Below, one piece after another: positions 10,907-19,923 of a DNA stretch of 56,682 bases (its first letter is position 1; the number at the start of each line of letters is the position of its first letter). Under the pieces are notes generated by a model. It did no database searches. It was not told the DNA's origin and saw nothing but the letters and a program-made list of their open reading frames with translations. Origin of the DNA: Pseudohongiella sp. (GTDB lineage Bacteria; Pseudomonadota; Gammaproteobacteria; Pseudomonadales; Pseudohongiellaceae). Location of the stretch: the NCBI GenBank assembly GCA_030696315.1, contig JAUYSM010000026.1, forward strand, positions 1 through 56,682, written 5' to 3'. Made by a program: the position numbers and the translations under genes.

Positions 10907-12142
10907 ATGGCAGGCAGCACGCAGACAACACGTCGATGGAGCAGCGGACCTGGCGCCGTCGTGGCGGCCGCATTCATAGGGCCTGGCACGGTCACCGTAT
11001 GCACACTGGCTGGTGTGCAATTTGGCTTTGCCTTGTTATGGGCCATGTTGTTATCCACGGTCGCGACCGTTGTGTTGCAGGATATGTCGGCTCGCATCGG
11101 CATTGTAACCGGGCGAGGTCTGGGCGAAGTGATTCGCGCACAATTGACCCGTCCGGTACTGAGAATTGTTGTGCTGAGTCTGATTATGTTTGCCATTGTG
11201 GCAGGCAACGCAGCCTATGAGGCCGGCAATATCAGCGGGGCCCGACTGGGCCTGGAAACCCTGTTTGCCAACAACCGGCCAGGCCTGGCGCCGCTGCTCA
11301 GCGTCCTGATCGGCGCCATTGCGTTTGGCTTTCTCTATCAGGGCAGCTACCGCGTGTTGGAGCGGGTGATGATCACGCTGGTACTGCTGATGAGTCTGGC
11401 GTTTGTGCTGACCGCCATACTGACCAGACCCGACCTGATGGCCATGGCACGTGGACTGTTAGTGCCGTCTGTCAGCGATGCCAGTGTGTTAACCATCGTG
11501 GGTCTGATTGGCACCACTGTCGTGCCCTACAACCTGTTCCTGCATGCCGCGCTGGTCAAAGAAAAGTGGCAAGGCACACAGCATTTATCTGATGCCCGTT
11601 ATAACAGCCTTATTGCCGTCTCCCTCGGTGGTCTGGTGTCGATGGCCATTATTGTGTCAGCAGCCGCCATCAACAGCGACAGTGTGAACAACGCCGTTGA
11701 CCTGGCACGGGGTTTGGAACCTTTGTTTGGCAGTTTTGCGCGTTATTTTCTCAGTCTGGGGCTGTTTGCAGCCGGCATTACGTCTGCGATGACCGCCCCG
11801 CTTGCCGCCGCCTTTGTTGCGCGCGGCTGCCTGGGATGGAGTGACGCTGAAGGTGGTTTAAAAAGCTGGCGTTTTCGCGCCGTGTGGATGTTTGTGCTGT
11901 TGATGGGGGTGGTGTTTTCGTCACTGGGTATCAACCCGATCGACATCATCCGGGCGGCTCAGGTAGCCAACGGCATCACCTTGCCCTTGGTGGTTGGCAT
12001 CATTTTGTGGCTGGTGAATCAATCATCCGTGTTAGGCGAGCACCGCAACAATCTGTTCCAGAATATTGTGGGCGGGGTGATATTCCTGGTGACGATTGCA
12101 CTGGGTATCCGCGCTATTGTGCTGGTGATCAATGCGCTTTGA
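10907..12142 (+). CDS. Nramp (SLC11)-family transporter with non-canonical metal site
   Basis: The 411-residue integral membrane protein has about eleven hydrophobic segments and the Nramp fold signature in TM1 and TM6. Family resemblance is clear (VVAAAFIGPGT...TLAGVQFG; TTVVPYNLFLHAALVKEKW). The TM1 DPGN motif that normally binds Mn2+/Fe2+ is GPGT (residues 25-28). The TM6 MPH motif is VPY (206-208). The two best-known ligands (Asp, Met) and the TM1 Asn are therefore replaced. Substitutions of this kind are known in Nramp-related transporters that move other ions such as Mg2+, so the substrate should not be assumed to be Mn2+. The ATG at 10907 (AAGGA upstream) is preferred over an ATG at 10844 that lacks a ribosome site. 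Divergent from the M1 peptidase. Confidence 0.88.
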   Translation: MAGSTQTTRRWSSGPGAVVAAAFIGPGTVTVCTLAGVQFGFALLWAMLLSTVATVVLQDMSARIGIVTGRGLGEVIRAQLTRPVLRIVVLSLIMFAIVAGNAAYEAGNISGARLGLETLFANNRPGLAPLLSVLIGAIAFGFLYQGSYRVLERVMITLVLLMSLAFVLTAILTRPDLMAMARGLLVPSVSDASVLTIVGLIGTTVVPYNLFLHAALVKEKWQGTQHLSDARYNSLIAVSLGGLVSMAIIVSAAAINSDSVNNAVDLARGLEPLFGSFARYFLSLGLFAAGITSAMTAPLAAAFVARGCLGWSDAEGGLKSWRFRAVWMFVLLMGVVFSSLGINPIDIIRAAQVANGITLPLVVGIILWLVNQSSVLGEHRNNLFQNIVGGVIFLVTIALGIRAIVLVINAL

Positions 12143-12253
12143 CGCTGCCCAGGCATGAATCCGTATTTTTATGAACGGATTCAAGCTACTGATGGTCAAA
12201 CCCGCAGATTTGGTTTTACACTGGGTCCATCAAAAACCGATAGGGTATCTGCC

Positions 12254-13798
12254 ATGAATAACAAAAACGCTGATCTCCCCCTGCTCTCACGCCGAACTCT
12301 TTTGGCTGGCGCTGCTGCTGTTGCCGGCGCCAGTTTGCTGGCTTCCTCCAATAAGCAAAGTCATGCGCAAACTGCTGCAACACAAAGTACTGCAAGCGAC
12401 GCCGGCACCGTGGTTTTTACCAACACCACCGTGGTTACCAATGACATCGAGCGCCGCACCTTGTTGAACGTAGCGCTGGCGGTGCAAGGCGATCGCATCG
12501 TCGCGATTGGCGACACCAACGAGATTCTGGCGCAATTTCCCAGCGCAGAAATTTATGACGGCAGTCGCAAGGCATTACTGCCCGGACTGGTGAACTGTCA
12601 CGCGCATTTACAGCAGGCACTGGACAAAGGTTTTAACGAAGATTTTGGTTTCCCCAACAGCCTGGTGCTGCCTTTTTCGCCGGCCAGTCTGATTTCACGC
12701 GAAGAGTCCACCATCATGTCCATGGTTGGCGCTCTGGAAGGGCTGCGTTCCGGGACAACCACCATGGTGCAAAACGTGGGCGGCATCGCCAATGACGCCG
12801 CCGCGCTGGTCACCACCGGACAGCGCTGGGTGTTTGCAGAATCTGTGCGAGATATTGAAACCGTCGATGGTCCGATGTCGCCTCCCCGTTTGGCCAACAG
12901 TGTGCCGCCGCGTTTTTCTGACAGATTGCGTGTTGAAGGCATGCAGCGAATTTCTGATCTGTTTGACGCCTGGCACGGCCACGATAATGGCCGCGTGCAG
13001 GTATTTCCGGCCGCGGCGCTGGTGGAATTATCGTCGCCACAACTGCTGCGCGATGTGCGCGAGTTTGCTGACCGGCACAATCTGGGTTACACCATCCACA
13101 TGACACAATCACAAGCAGAAGTGGATTTTATGCTGCGTTACCACGGGGTGCGTCCGGCCATTTTTCTGGAGCAGCATGGTTATCTGGGGCCAAAGCTGTT
13201 TGCGGCGCATGCGCGTTATGTGGATGACACCGAAATTGCTGCGCTGGTCAGAACTCAAACCATCGTCAGTAATCAGGCAGCGATGGCGGCCAACCGGGGT
13301 GTTAGCCCTCCAATTACCGCCCTGCGTGACGCAGGTGTGCGTATTTGTATGGGCACCGACAATAACAACAATGACATGTTGCATGTCATGAAAACCGCGA
13401 TCTCACTGGAGCGCATACAGCGCAATGATGAGATACCCGGCACGCTGCCTCAGCCCGAAGATATGTTAAATGACGCCTGTACCGGAGGTGCGTTCGCGGT
13501 TAACTTACCTGACGATATCGGTTCGCTTGAAGTGGGCAAAAAGGCCGACATTCTGGTGCTGGATGTCATGAAACCGCATCTGACGCCGTCGGGTCGAATT
13601 CTGTCGGCATGGATACACAATGGGCAGCCTTCCGACATCGAAACTGTGATGGTCGACGGCAGGTTTATTATGCGAAACCACCGCGTACTGACGGTGGATG
13701 AAGCAGCGATTATGGAAGAGGCCTACCAGATCGGACAACGGGTGTGGGGCAGAATGCTTGAGAACGGCCCGGTTCCATTGCCCCGTTTTCCAGGCTGA
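12254..13798 (+). CDS. Tat-exported amidohydrolase (AtzA/TrzA/guanine-deaminase-like)
   Basis: This 514-residue metal-dependent hydrolase begins with a twin-arginine signal (SRRTLLAGAAAVAGASLL), so it is exported folded to the periplasm. The metal ligands of the amidohydrolase superfamily are all visible: HxH in NCHAH (His116, His118), His282 in YTIHMTQ, His319 in FAAHARY and Asp369 in MGTDNNN. The overall layout matches the deaminase/chlorohydrolase branch acting on heterocyclic amines or related substrates; the true substrate is unknown. The ATG at 12254 has AGGG upstream and directly precedes the Tat signal; an ATG at 12155 would bury the signal. It lies 191 bases before a gluconate-2-dehydrogenase-subunit-3/GMC pair, which suggests a joint periplasmic pathway. 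The Tat signal is unusual because most relatives are cytoplasmic. Confidence 0.88.
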   Translation: MNNKNADLPLLSRRTLLAGAAAVAGASLLASSNKQSHAQTAATQSTASDAGTVVFTNTTVVTNDIERRTLLNVALAVQGDRIVAIGDTNEILAQFPSAEIYDGSRKALLPGLVNCHAHLQQALDKGFNEDFGFPNSLVLPFSPASLISREESTIMSMVGALEGLRSGTTTMVQNVGGIANDAAALVTTGQRWVFAESVRDIETVDGPMSPPRLANSVPPRFSDRLRVEGMQRISDLFDAWHGHDNGRVQVFPAAALVELSSPQLLRDVREFADRHNLGYTIHMTQSQAEVDFMLRYHGVRPAIFLEQHGYLGPKLFAAHARYVDDTEIAALVRTQTIVSNQAAMAANRGVSPPITALRDAGVRICMGTDNNNNDMLHVMKTAISLERIQRNDEIPGTLPQPEDMLNDACTGGAFAVNLPDDIGSLEVGKKADILVLDVMKPHLTPSGRILSAWIHNGQPSDIETVMVDGRFIMRNHRVLTVDEAAIMEEAYQIGQRVWGRMLENGPVPLPRFPG

Positions 13799-13989
13799 AT
13801 GTTCATTATAAAGGCGGGTTCTGGTGCAGTTTTCTTTTCCCTGCCCGCTTACTGTGCAACAAGATGATTCGGGTATGTTTTTAGTATAAAAACAAGCGCT
13901 TTCCTGCATTGTTATCCAAGCACCAGAGGATTACGCTGGGGGCTATGTAACAAACCAAAACGCCTGGACGTCCAGCCGGAGAAACCACC

Positions 13990-14607
13990 ATGAATAACCA
14001 TGACATGACTGAAAGGGAGCTGTCACGACGACAGTTTCTGGCCGGACTCAGCACTGCCGCCAAAGGCTCATTAATTGTACTGAGTCTGCCCGCGATTCTG
14101 ACTGCCTGCCGCCAAGCGACTGAGCAGACATCTGATGCGTCTGCTACTGCTGACGCAGTCGCCCAATACAGTCTATTGAGTAATGAACTGGCAACGGAAC
14201 TGGATGCCATCAGCGCACGCATTGTTCCCACCGATGACACACCCGGTGCCCGCGAAGCAGGCAGTGTGCGGTTTATGGATATTGTGCTGGCCCAAGGTCG
14301 TCAGGATCAGCTGGAAACGCTGCAAACCGGCGTCACAGAGCTCAACGCCCGCACCAACACTGAGTATGGTGTCGCACTGTTCTCCGCCTTGACCGAAGCC
14401 CAGCAGGATGCGCTGTTGACCGCCATCGAAGCCTCACCATTTTTCAGTACAGTACGTTTTCTGACCGTCGCGTCCTTATTTGCATTGCCACAATACGGCG
14501 GCACCGGTCCGGATGTGGGTTATACGCTGATTGGGATGACCCACGCGCATGCCTATATGCCGCCTTTTGGATATTACGACGCAGACTACACAGCAAGGGG
14601 CGAATAA
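13990..14607 (+). CDS. gluconate 2-dehydrogenase subunit 3-family protein, Tat signal
   Basis: The 205-residue small subunit has an N-terminal twin-arginine signal (SRRQFLAGLSTAAKGSLIV) followed by ILTACRQ, which could also act as a lipobox. The mature part (LSNELATELDAISARIVPTDDTPGAREAG, read in two pieces) is the recognised start of the DUF/Gluconate_2-dh3 family, ending in an alanine/tyrosine-rich segment (YGGTGPDVGYT). These proteins escort or anchor the FAD-containing large subunit that follows. The gap to the GMC oxidoreductase is two bases, so the pair is translationally linked. GGAG precedes the ATG. No cytochrome c subunit, which completes the classical gluconate dehydrogenase complex, is encoded nearby. 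Confidence 0.88.
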   Translation: MNNHDMTERELSRRQFLAGLSTAAKGSLIVLSLPAILTACRQATEQTSDASATADAVAQYSLLSNELATELDAISARIVPTDDTPGAREAGSVRFMDIVLAQGRQDQLETLQTGVTELNARTNTEYGVALFSALTEAQQDALLTAIEASPFFSTVRFLTVASLFALPQYGGTGPDVGYTLIGMTHAHAYMPPFGYYDADYTARGE

Positions 14608-14609
14608 AC

Positions 14610-16277
14610 ATGGCAGAGAACACCTCTTCACCGCGCTACGCAAGCACTGATGAAGTCGATTTTGTAATTGTTGGCTCAGGGTCTGCAGGCGGCATCATGG
14701 CCAAAGAATTATCCACTGCAGGGTTCAGGGTTGTGATCCTTGAACAAGGCCCGCACCTGACAGCCGCCGACTTCCGCCATGATGAGTGGGGTATTGAACA
14801 GAACAACGCGCTGACCTGGAATGCCCGGCAGGGCCATCCACAGACCTTCCGTCGCACTGAAAACGATGTTGCTCAGGCAGGCTCTGGCGGGTTGGGTTAC
14901 GCACATAACGTCGGCGGCAGCAGCATCCATTATTCGGGTAATTTCTGGCGTATGCGGCCGCTGGATTTTAATGAAGCCAGCGTGCGCGGCACCGTGCCCG
15001 GCACCAACTTTGTTGACTGGCCAATCACCTACGAAGAACTTGAACCTTACTACACCAAAGTGGATTGGGAGATTGGTGTGTCCGGGCAACAAGGCCCCTG
15101 GGATCCGCCCCGATCACGAGACTACCCGTGTCCGGCAATGCCAGTGAAGTCTTCCGATGTATTGCTCGAGCGCGGTGCCAAAGCCTTGGGTCTTACCGCA
15201 TATCCAGCGCCAGTTGCCATTCTTTCGCAGCCACACAATGGCCGGCCTGGATGTATTCACTGCGGTTTTTGTAATGGTTACGGCTGTGAAGCCAATGCCA
15301 AGTCGTCCACCATGGTGTCTATGATTCCTTTGGCACTCGCCTCTGGTAATTGTGAACTGCGTACCGGTTGCACGGTGGCGCGGGTCAATACCAATGATGC
15401 CGGCCGTGCCAGCGAAGTTGTGTATTGGGATGCTGACGGTGTTGAACAGTCACAAAGCGCCAAAGCCGTGGTGCTATGTGCCAATGGCGCGGAAACACCG
15501 CGTCTGTTGTTACTGTCAGAATCGGCGCAGCACCCCAACGGACTGGCCAACTCCAGCGGCATGGTCGGAAAGAACTTGATGTTCAACTGCCACGCCTCGG
15601 CCGTGGGTTTGTTTGAACAACCGGTGAATGCCTGGAAAAGTGTGCCGGCCACCCGTGTAATTCACGACTATTACGCACTTGATCCCAATCTGGGGTTTTA
15701 TGGCGGTGGTGGCATAGACGGTCGTCATCCTACACGCGGCACACCCATGGGCTCAGCGATGAACGCCATGTTTGGTGGCCCGAGCTGGGGCGCTGACTAC
15801 AAACGCAACCTGTCCAGAAACTTCAGTTACACCGCAGCATTCAGCGGGCACTGCACGTCACTGCCGCTGGAAACCAATAGTGTGTCACTGGACCCTGAGT
15901 TAAAAGACAAGTTCGGCAGACCAGCACTGCGCACCACCTATCTTGATCATCCGGATGACATCTCAACGGCAAAGTTTTTTATGGAGCGTTGCCTTGAGTT
16001 AATGGATGCCGCTGGCGCCATTCAGAAATATGGTTTTTATCCTGAGAATGGCCAGCGCGGCTCGGTGCATTTGTTGGGCACTTGCCGGATGGGTAATGAC
16101 CCTGCTACCTCGGTGGTAGATCGGTACAATCGGTCGCACGATGTACCGAATCTGTTTATGGTTGATGGCAGTAGTATGGTGACCTCGTCGCGTGGGCAAC
16201 CGACGATGACAATCATGGCGCTGGCATTTCGGGCCGCGGATAACATTATCGGGTTTGCGCGGCGCGGGGAAATCTGA
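14610..16277 (+). CDS. GMC-family FAD oxidoreductase (gluconate 2-dehydrogenase large-subunit type), copy 1
   Basis: The 555-residue flavoprotein has an N-terminal FAD-binding Rossmann motif GSGSAG (residues 22-27) within VDFVIVGSGSAGGIMAKEL, the HNVGGSS GMC signature and the C-terminal active-site region HLLGTCRMG (His487). The final helix is typical (SSRGQPTMTIMALAFRAADN). It oxidises an alcohol or polyol and passes electrons to a partner rather than oxygen; the substrate is unknown. A CxxCxxCxxxxC cluster (Cys215, 218, 221, 226) could hold an iron-sulfur cluster, as in some FAD-dependent glucose dehydrogenases, but spacing differs and this is unproven. It has no export signal of its own, so it probably rides out with the Tat-tagged small subunit two bases upstream. 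A close paralogue lies at 19.9 kb. Confidence 0.9.
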   Translation: MAENTSSPRYASTDEVDFVIVGSGSAGGIMAKELSTAGFRVVILEQGPHLTAADFRHDEWGIEQNNALTWNARQGHPQTFRRTENDVAQAGSGGLGYAHNVGGSSIHYSGNFWRMRPLDFNEASVRGTVPGTNFVDWPITYEELEPYYTKVDWEIGVSGQQGPWDPPRSRDYPCPAMPVKSSDVLLERGAKALGLTAYPAPVAILSQPHNGRPGCIHCGFCNGYGCEANAKSSTMVSMIPLALASGNCELRTGCTVARVNTNDAGRASEVVYWDADGVEQSQSAKAVVLCANGAETPRLLLLSESAQHPNGLANSSGMVGKNLMFNCHASAVGLFEQPVNAWKSVPATRVIHDYYALDPNLGFYGGGGIDGRHPTRGTPMGSAMNAMFGGPSWGADYKRNLSRNFSYTAAFSGHCTSLPLETNSVSLDPELKDKFGRPALRTTYLDHPDDISTAKFFMERCLELMDAAGAIQKYGFYPENGQRGSVHLLGTCRMGNDPATSVVDRYNRSHDVPNLFMVDGSSMVTSSRGQPTMTIMALAFRAADNIIGFARRGEI

Positions 16278-16306
16278 CTCTATGCCCGGCAACATAAACG
16301 GGGAAA

Positions 16307-16359
16307 GCGCAGTTCCTCAAAACGGCGCTGCGCGCCTGATTGTTCTTCGTTCTCTGCGC
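16307..16359 (+). repeat. structured intergenic element, copy 1 (downstream of GMC copy 1)
   Basis: A GCGCAG/CTGCGC outer stem (16307-16312 with 16354-16359) encloses a core similar to that at 21671-21711. The core is TTCCTC, then a GGCGC-TGC-GCGCC hairpin (16324-16336), then TGATTGTT. Relative to copy 2, the second stem pair changes from A-T to G-C, a compensatory change. It could be a terminator-like RNA structure or a mobile palindromic repeat. Confidence 0.55.
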
Positions 16360-16424
16360 CGTCCTCGCTAGTGTTGCAAAAGAGTTCAGATTTTCGCGCC
16401 TTTATGTCGGCGACAGGTACGACG

Positions 16425-18443
16425 TCACGGGCCAAGCAATACTGCCTCGCGCAGCATTAACTTGAGCCCGGCCTCGTCAACCAACTCAAATACGGTTGCA
16501 AAGGTTTGTGCCCCAACTTGAATGACATCCTTGTACATACCAGTTGTCGCTTCAAACTCACCATTACACACGGGTTGCTGGTGCTGCGCATTGGGAGTCT
16601 TTGAAGCATTAAACGCTCTGGATTTAACAATCTGGATAATGCCCTGGTCCATGCTGGTGATGACAAATCCCAGATCAATTTCCGCCAGACCATCCACCGT
16701 TGCCGGCTGCCCGGCATTTAAGATGCGGACACAGGACTGAATGGTCATATCAGCTTCCGTTAACACACCAATATTGTTCAGAGCGGTGTTTATGGATGCC
16801 CCCGGCGCTACGCCCGGGAATGGATAAAGCCAATCTGCGGTCGGGCGATACTGATGTACGGCTGACGAGGCAATTATTACGGGCCCCGGCAAATTATCAG
16901 CAAGTTGCAGGTCAACTCTGAGCAAGGTCTGAAAACCATCACCCGCATCACTCAGACCACCACTTTGCCCCAGATAGCGAGGACCATTGTCATTGATTTG
17001 CACAAACAGACTGTGCTGCCCGCTCCCACCAAAGTTGATTGTCTGCCAATTACCAACATTATTTGAGCCCAGATTTTCCACGAACTCATTGTCCAAAAAC
17101 CGATCACCATCACGATCAATGCGTTGACCCGGCAAATGCCAGACAGCGCGCAGACTGTGTCGTTCAAGATCGCTGGCCAGCACCCGCATTCTGACAGTAC
17201 CTGGCGCTTCACCTGCCACAACCTCGATATTGCCCATGGGCGGATTGTTAAAAACGGGCGTGGTCGCAACATTTAATGACAAAGACAGTAAAAGTTCGGG
17301 AGCTGACAACTGTTGTGTGTCGTCAATGACATACACTTTCCAATCGCCCGGGATGTACTTGATAACACCCGTCTGAACAAAATTGAAGGTTGCAAAACAG
17401 GCATTACGTGCCTTGCAGCTCAATTGCCATTTATCGCGACGATACTCGTAACCACTGGGGTCCACCACCACCACCTGCACAGGCAACTCAATATCCGACT
17501 GATTGTTAAAGTCACCAAGGGGGGCAAAGATTCTGACCCAAAGATCATCAGGCGTAGACGATGTCACTTGCGTTAAGGGCTGATCAAACTGAATTTGATT
17601 GCTGAGCACCAGCATGGCATCGGAGTTAACACGTGAGTTTTGATTATCTTTGAACACGAACTGTGTCCGGCTGGCACTGGCTATCGGTGGCGGAGAAAAC
17701 AGCCATTCGTTTAATACATTGCGCGGATCAATCGGATTGACTGGCGCACCATACATTACCTGCATGGCACGAATATCATCGGCTCTGGGGTATCTGAGAA
17801 ACGTGTAAGGGTCAGCGTACATGATGGAATCCGGATTATCCGAATGACCCAGGCCCAGCAAATGCCCGAGTTCGTGTACCAGTACGCTGGTCATGCCTGA
17901 TTCACAGGTCGCGGAGGTACACGAGGAATTTAACCAGACAAAGCCGTCTGTATACGGAAAATAGCCAGCGGCCTCGTTGTAGTTGCCGGCACGCGGACCG
18001 GCCTGCGCTGCAAACGACCCCGCGCTACTGGCCCAGAACACATTGACTATGCCGTCACGCGACGATTGAGATGCATTGTGATCGACGGGATAATTGCCCG
18101 CCGGCAGTATTTCAAAACGCACACCACTGACGCGCTCCCAGATGGCAGCAGCCTTGCTCAACATCGCCAAAAAATGCTGAGGATCTGTAAACGCCGGTGT
18201 CGCACCCTGCGGGTTGTACCCAAGTCGAATGACATCGGTCCATCGCCCAAAGGTATTACTGATGCCCAACGCCGGCAACACATGAGCATCGCGACCTGCT
18301 TCGGTCTCAATGTCGACCACAGCAAGGGCGGGCGTACCACATGATAGCAACAACAGTAAGCCAGGCAGCAGCTTGCCCATGGCACGTTGTTTCAATCGCG
18401 TATAAAAAGGCGCCAGTCGCACAATCAAATCAGTTTTGCTCAT
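16425..18443 (-). CDS. secreted matrixin-type (M10) metalloprotease with novel C-terminal domain
   Basis: The 672-residue protein has a hydrophobic signal ending near GTPALA, then a metzincin protease domain. The zinc motif is [11 protein letters not shown] (His190, Glu191, His194, His200), with a downstream Met-turn SIMYADPY. Cysteines before the motif ([11 protein letters not shown]) may form a disulfide. The middle of the protein looks like beta-sandwich domains with no firm assignment. The last ~135 residues form a domain that also occurs twice in the BNR protein at 26.0-27.9 kb. The ATG at 18443 has an AGAGG upstream; a shorter start at 18380 (MGKLLPG) gives a more compact signal peptide and remains possible. 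It follows the FadL-type porin by 20 bases on the same strand, so the two probably form an operon. Substrate unknown. Confidence 0.85.
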   Translation of the reverse strand: MSKTDLIVRLAPFYTRLKQRAMGKLLPGLLLLLSCGTPALAVVDIETEAGRDAHVLPALGISNTFGRWTDVIRLGYNPQGATPAFTDPQHFLAMLSKAAAIWERVSGVRFEILPAGNYPVDHNASQSSRDGIVNVFWASSAGSFAAQAGPRAGNYNEAAGYFPYTDGFVWLNSSCTSATCESGMTSVLVHELGHLLGLGHSDNPDSIMYADPYTFLRYPRADDIRAMQVMYGAPVNPIDPRNVLNEWLFSPPPIASASRTQFVFKDNQNSRVNSDAMLVLSNQIQFDQPLTQVTSSTPDDLWVRIFAPLGDFNNQSDIELPVQVVVVDPSGYEYRRDKWQLSCKARNACFATFNFVQTGVIKYIPGDWKVYVIDDTQQLSAPELLLSLSLNVATTPVFNNPPMGNIEVVAGEAPGTVRMRVLASDLERHSLRAVWHLPGQRIDRDGDRFLDNEFVENLGSNNVGNWQTINFGGSGQHSLFVQINDNGPRYLGQSGGLSDAGDGFQTLLRVDLQLADNLPGPVIIASSAVHQYRPTADWLYPFPGVAPGASINTALNNIGVLTEADMTIQSCVRILNAGQPATVDGLAEIDLGFVITSMDQGIIQIVKSRAFNASKTPNAQHQQPVCNGEFEATTGMYKDVIQVGAQTFATVFELVDEAGLKLMLREAVLLGP
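16428..16832 (-). other. shared ~135-residue C-terminal domain (copy in matrixin protease)
   Basis: Begins [10 protein letters not shown] and ends at the protein C-terminus. Conserved marks with the two copies in the BNR protein include F-x-G-V-x-P, LNNIG, a cysteine in SCVRI, DQGII, RAFNAS, PVCNGEF with a second cysteine, YKDVIQVG and a TF..VFEL tail. The two cysteines may form a disulfide. I know no named family for it. Confidence 0.65.
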
Positions 18444-18463
18444 AGCACCTCTCAATGTCTCAT

Positions 18464-19738
18464 TTAAAGTTTAAAGCTATACCCCACCGTCAGGATATCT
18501 TCTTTTAAATGAATATTCGCTTCACCGCCACCAAATGGCATGGGAATAGACCCTTGACCATGAACACTTTCTTTCAGTGCGTGGGTATAAGACAGACTCC
18601 ATTCACCGCCGGAGGCTGTGACCCAGCTCGCGCCGGCACTGATGTGATCGCGGATAGTGCCTGGCGCCAGAATGTTAAAAAAGGTTTCACTGGCCGGAAT
18701 GGGTTGTTCTGATCTGCTGATACCTGCGCGCAAGGTGATGCTATCCGAGAACTGATATACCGCTCCGAGTTTGGTGACGTTGATGTCCTTCCAACCAAAT
18801 CCACCGCCGTAACGTGTGCCCAGTGCATTGCCAGTGAGCAGATTGCTCAAGGGATTGGCAACTGACTTGATGGATGCATATTCGATATGCTGCCAATCAG
18901 CAGCCAGGGTCAGTGCCTCACTGGATTTCCACGCCACACCCAGCCCATAGGTTGCGGGAATATCAAACGCACCTTCTTCAGCAAACAAACCGGCGTAACG
19001 GTCAAATTTGTCCATGTTAATGCGCGATGACCATGCGGCACCCAGTGTCCAGGTGGGGCTCAACTGCCCTGTCCAGCCCAGCTTGACACCGGCTCCTCGA
19101 GCGCTTGCTTCACCATTGTTGGACACCTTGCCCGGACTGGCCGAAAAAAACGGGTTATCAAACGCGCTGACGCCTTTCATTTCAAAGGTCTGGTGCGCGA
19201 AAGTCACTGCAGCACCAAAGGCATGTTTTTCATTGGGCTGCCAGGATATCGAAGGCGTTACAAACAATTGCTCCAGATTCACGCCTGCACTGCCCGTTGA
19301 TCCAAACGCTGCCAGTGGATTAGCGCGGTAGTCGGTATTCATGCCGCCGTTGCCATAAATGGCGAGGCCCACGGTGAGATTGTTTTCCAGAGCGCGCGTG
19401 TAAGCAAATTCAGGAATCAGAAAGTATTGCGTGTCATTGCCGTTGTAGCGGCCATTAGCGCCTGCAAAGTTGCCCGAAATCCCGGCACCTCGGGAAGGAC
19501 GGAACAAACTCACGCCCAGATCCAGCCGATTACCCAGACCCGAGATGCCTGCCGGGTTGGTGGCGGCAATCAGGCCATCTTGCGCCAACGCAATACTGAC
19601 ACCGGCAACCGCTTGTGAGCGCGCCCCAAATCCATGTGAAAAATAACCATTAGTAGCGAGGGCGGTGCCCGGCACCAAGCTTGCTGGTATGACAAGAGCC
19701 GCAATGACGGCAGCTAATCTGGACGATGTTGGACTCAT
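18464..19738 (-). CDS. FadL/OmpP1/TodX-family outer-membrane channel
   Basis: The 424-residue precursor has a signal peptide ending near TALA, then the typical mature start [19 protein letters not shown]. The hatch motif AATNPAGI follows. The rest alternates in beta-strand style with many aromatic residues and ends VGYSFKL, a good outer-membrane C-terminus. FadL homologues let hydrophobic substrates such as fatty acids or aromatic hydrocarbons cross the outer membrane by lateral diffusion. Which substrate is used here cannot be told. GAGGAGG precedes the ATG. The matrixin protease follows 20 bases downstream, an unusual partner. It is divergent from GMC copy 2, with a 185-base AT-rich shared promoter region. 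Confidence 0.9.
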   Translation of the reverse strand: MSPTSSRLAAVIAALVIPASLVPGTALATNGYFSHGFGARSQAVAGVSIALAQDGLIAATNPAGISGLGNRLDLGVSLFRPSRGAGISGNFAGANGRYNGNDTQYFLIPEFAYTRALENNLTVGLAIYGNGGMNTDYRANPLAAFGSTGSAGVNLEQLFVTPSISWQPNEKHAFGAAVTFAHQTFEMKGVSAFDNPFFSASPGKVSNNGEASARGAGVKLGWTGQLSPTWTLGAAWSSRINMDKFDRYAGLFAEEGAFDIPATYGLGVAWKSSEALTLAADWQHIEYASIKSVANPLSNLLTGNALGTRYGGGFGWKDINVTKLGAVYQFSDSITLRAGISRSEQPIPASETFFNILAPGTIRDHISAGASWVTASGGEWSLSYTHALKESVHGQGSIPMPFGGGEANIHLKEDILTVGYSFKL

Positions 19739-19923
19739 GATGGCCTCCTCGCTGAAATAAGGCGCGTAAGATAACCGCGCATCAAAAAATAATAAAGAGA
19801 ATAAATAGAATATCTTTTAGTCCACAAGGGAATATATGATCCAGCTTTTTACGACCGCCTTGAACATGCCCGGACCAAGGCGTACCCTCGGTCATCTGGA
19901 ACAAGCGGCTCAGGAGAAGCAGT
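19739..19923. promoter_or_regulatory. divergent promoter region between fadL-like gene and GMC copy 2
   Basis: The 185 bases hold an AT-rich tract (about 19783-19813) with several TATAAT-like hexamers, and strong ribosome sites at each end. No clear operator was seen. The layout implies a regulatory region shared by both transcripts. Confidence 0.4.
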
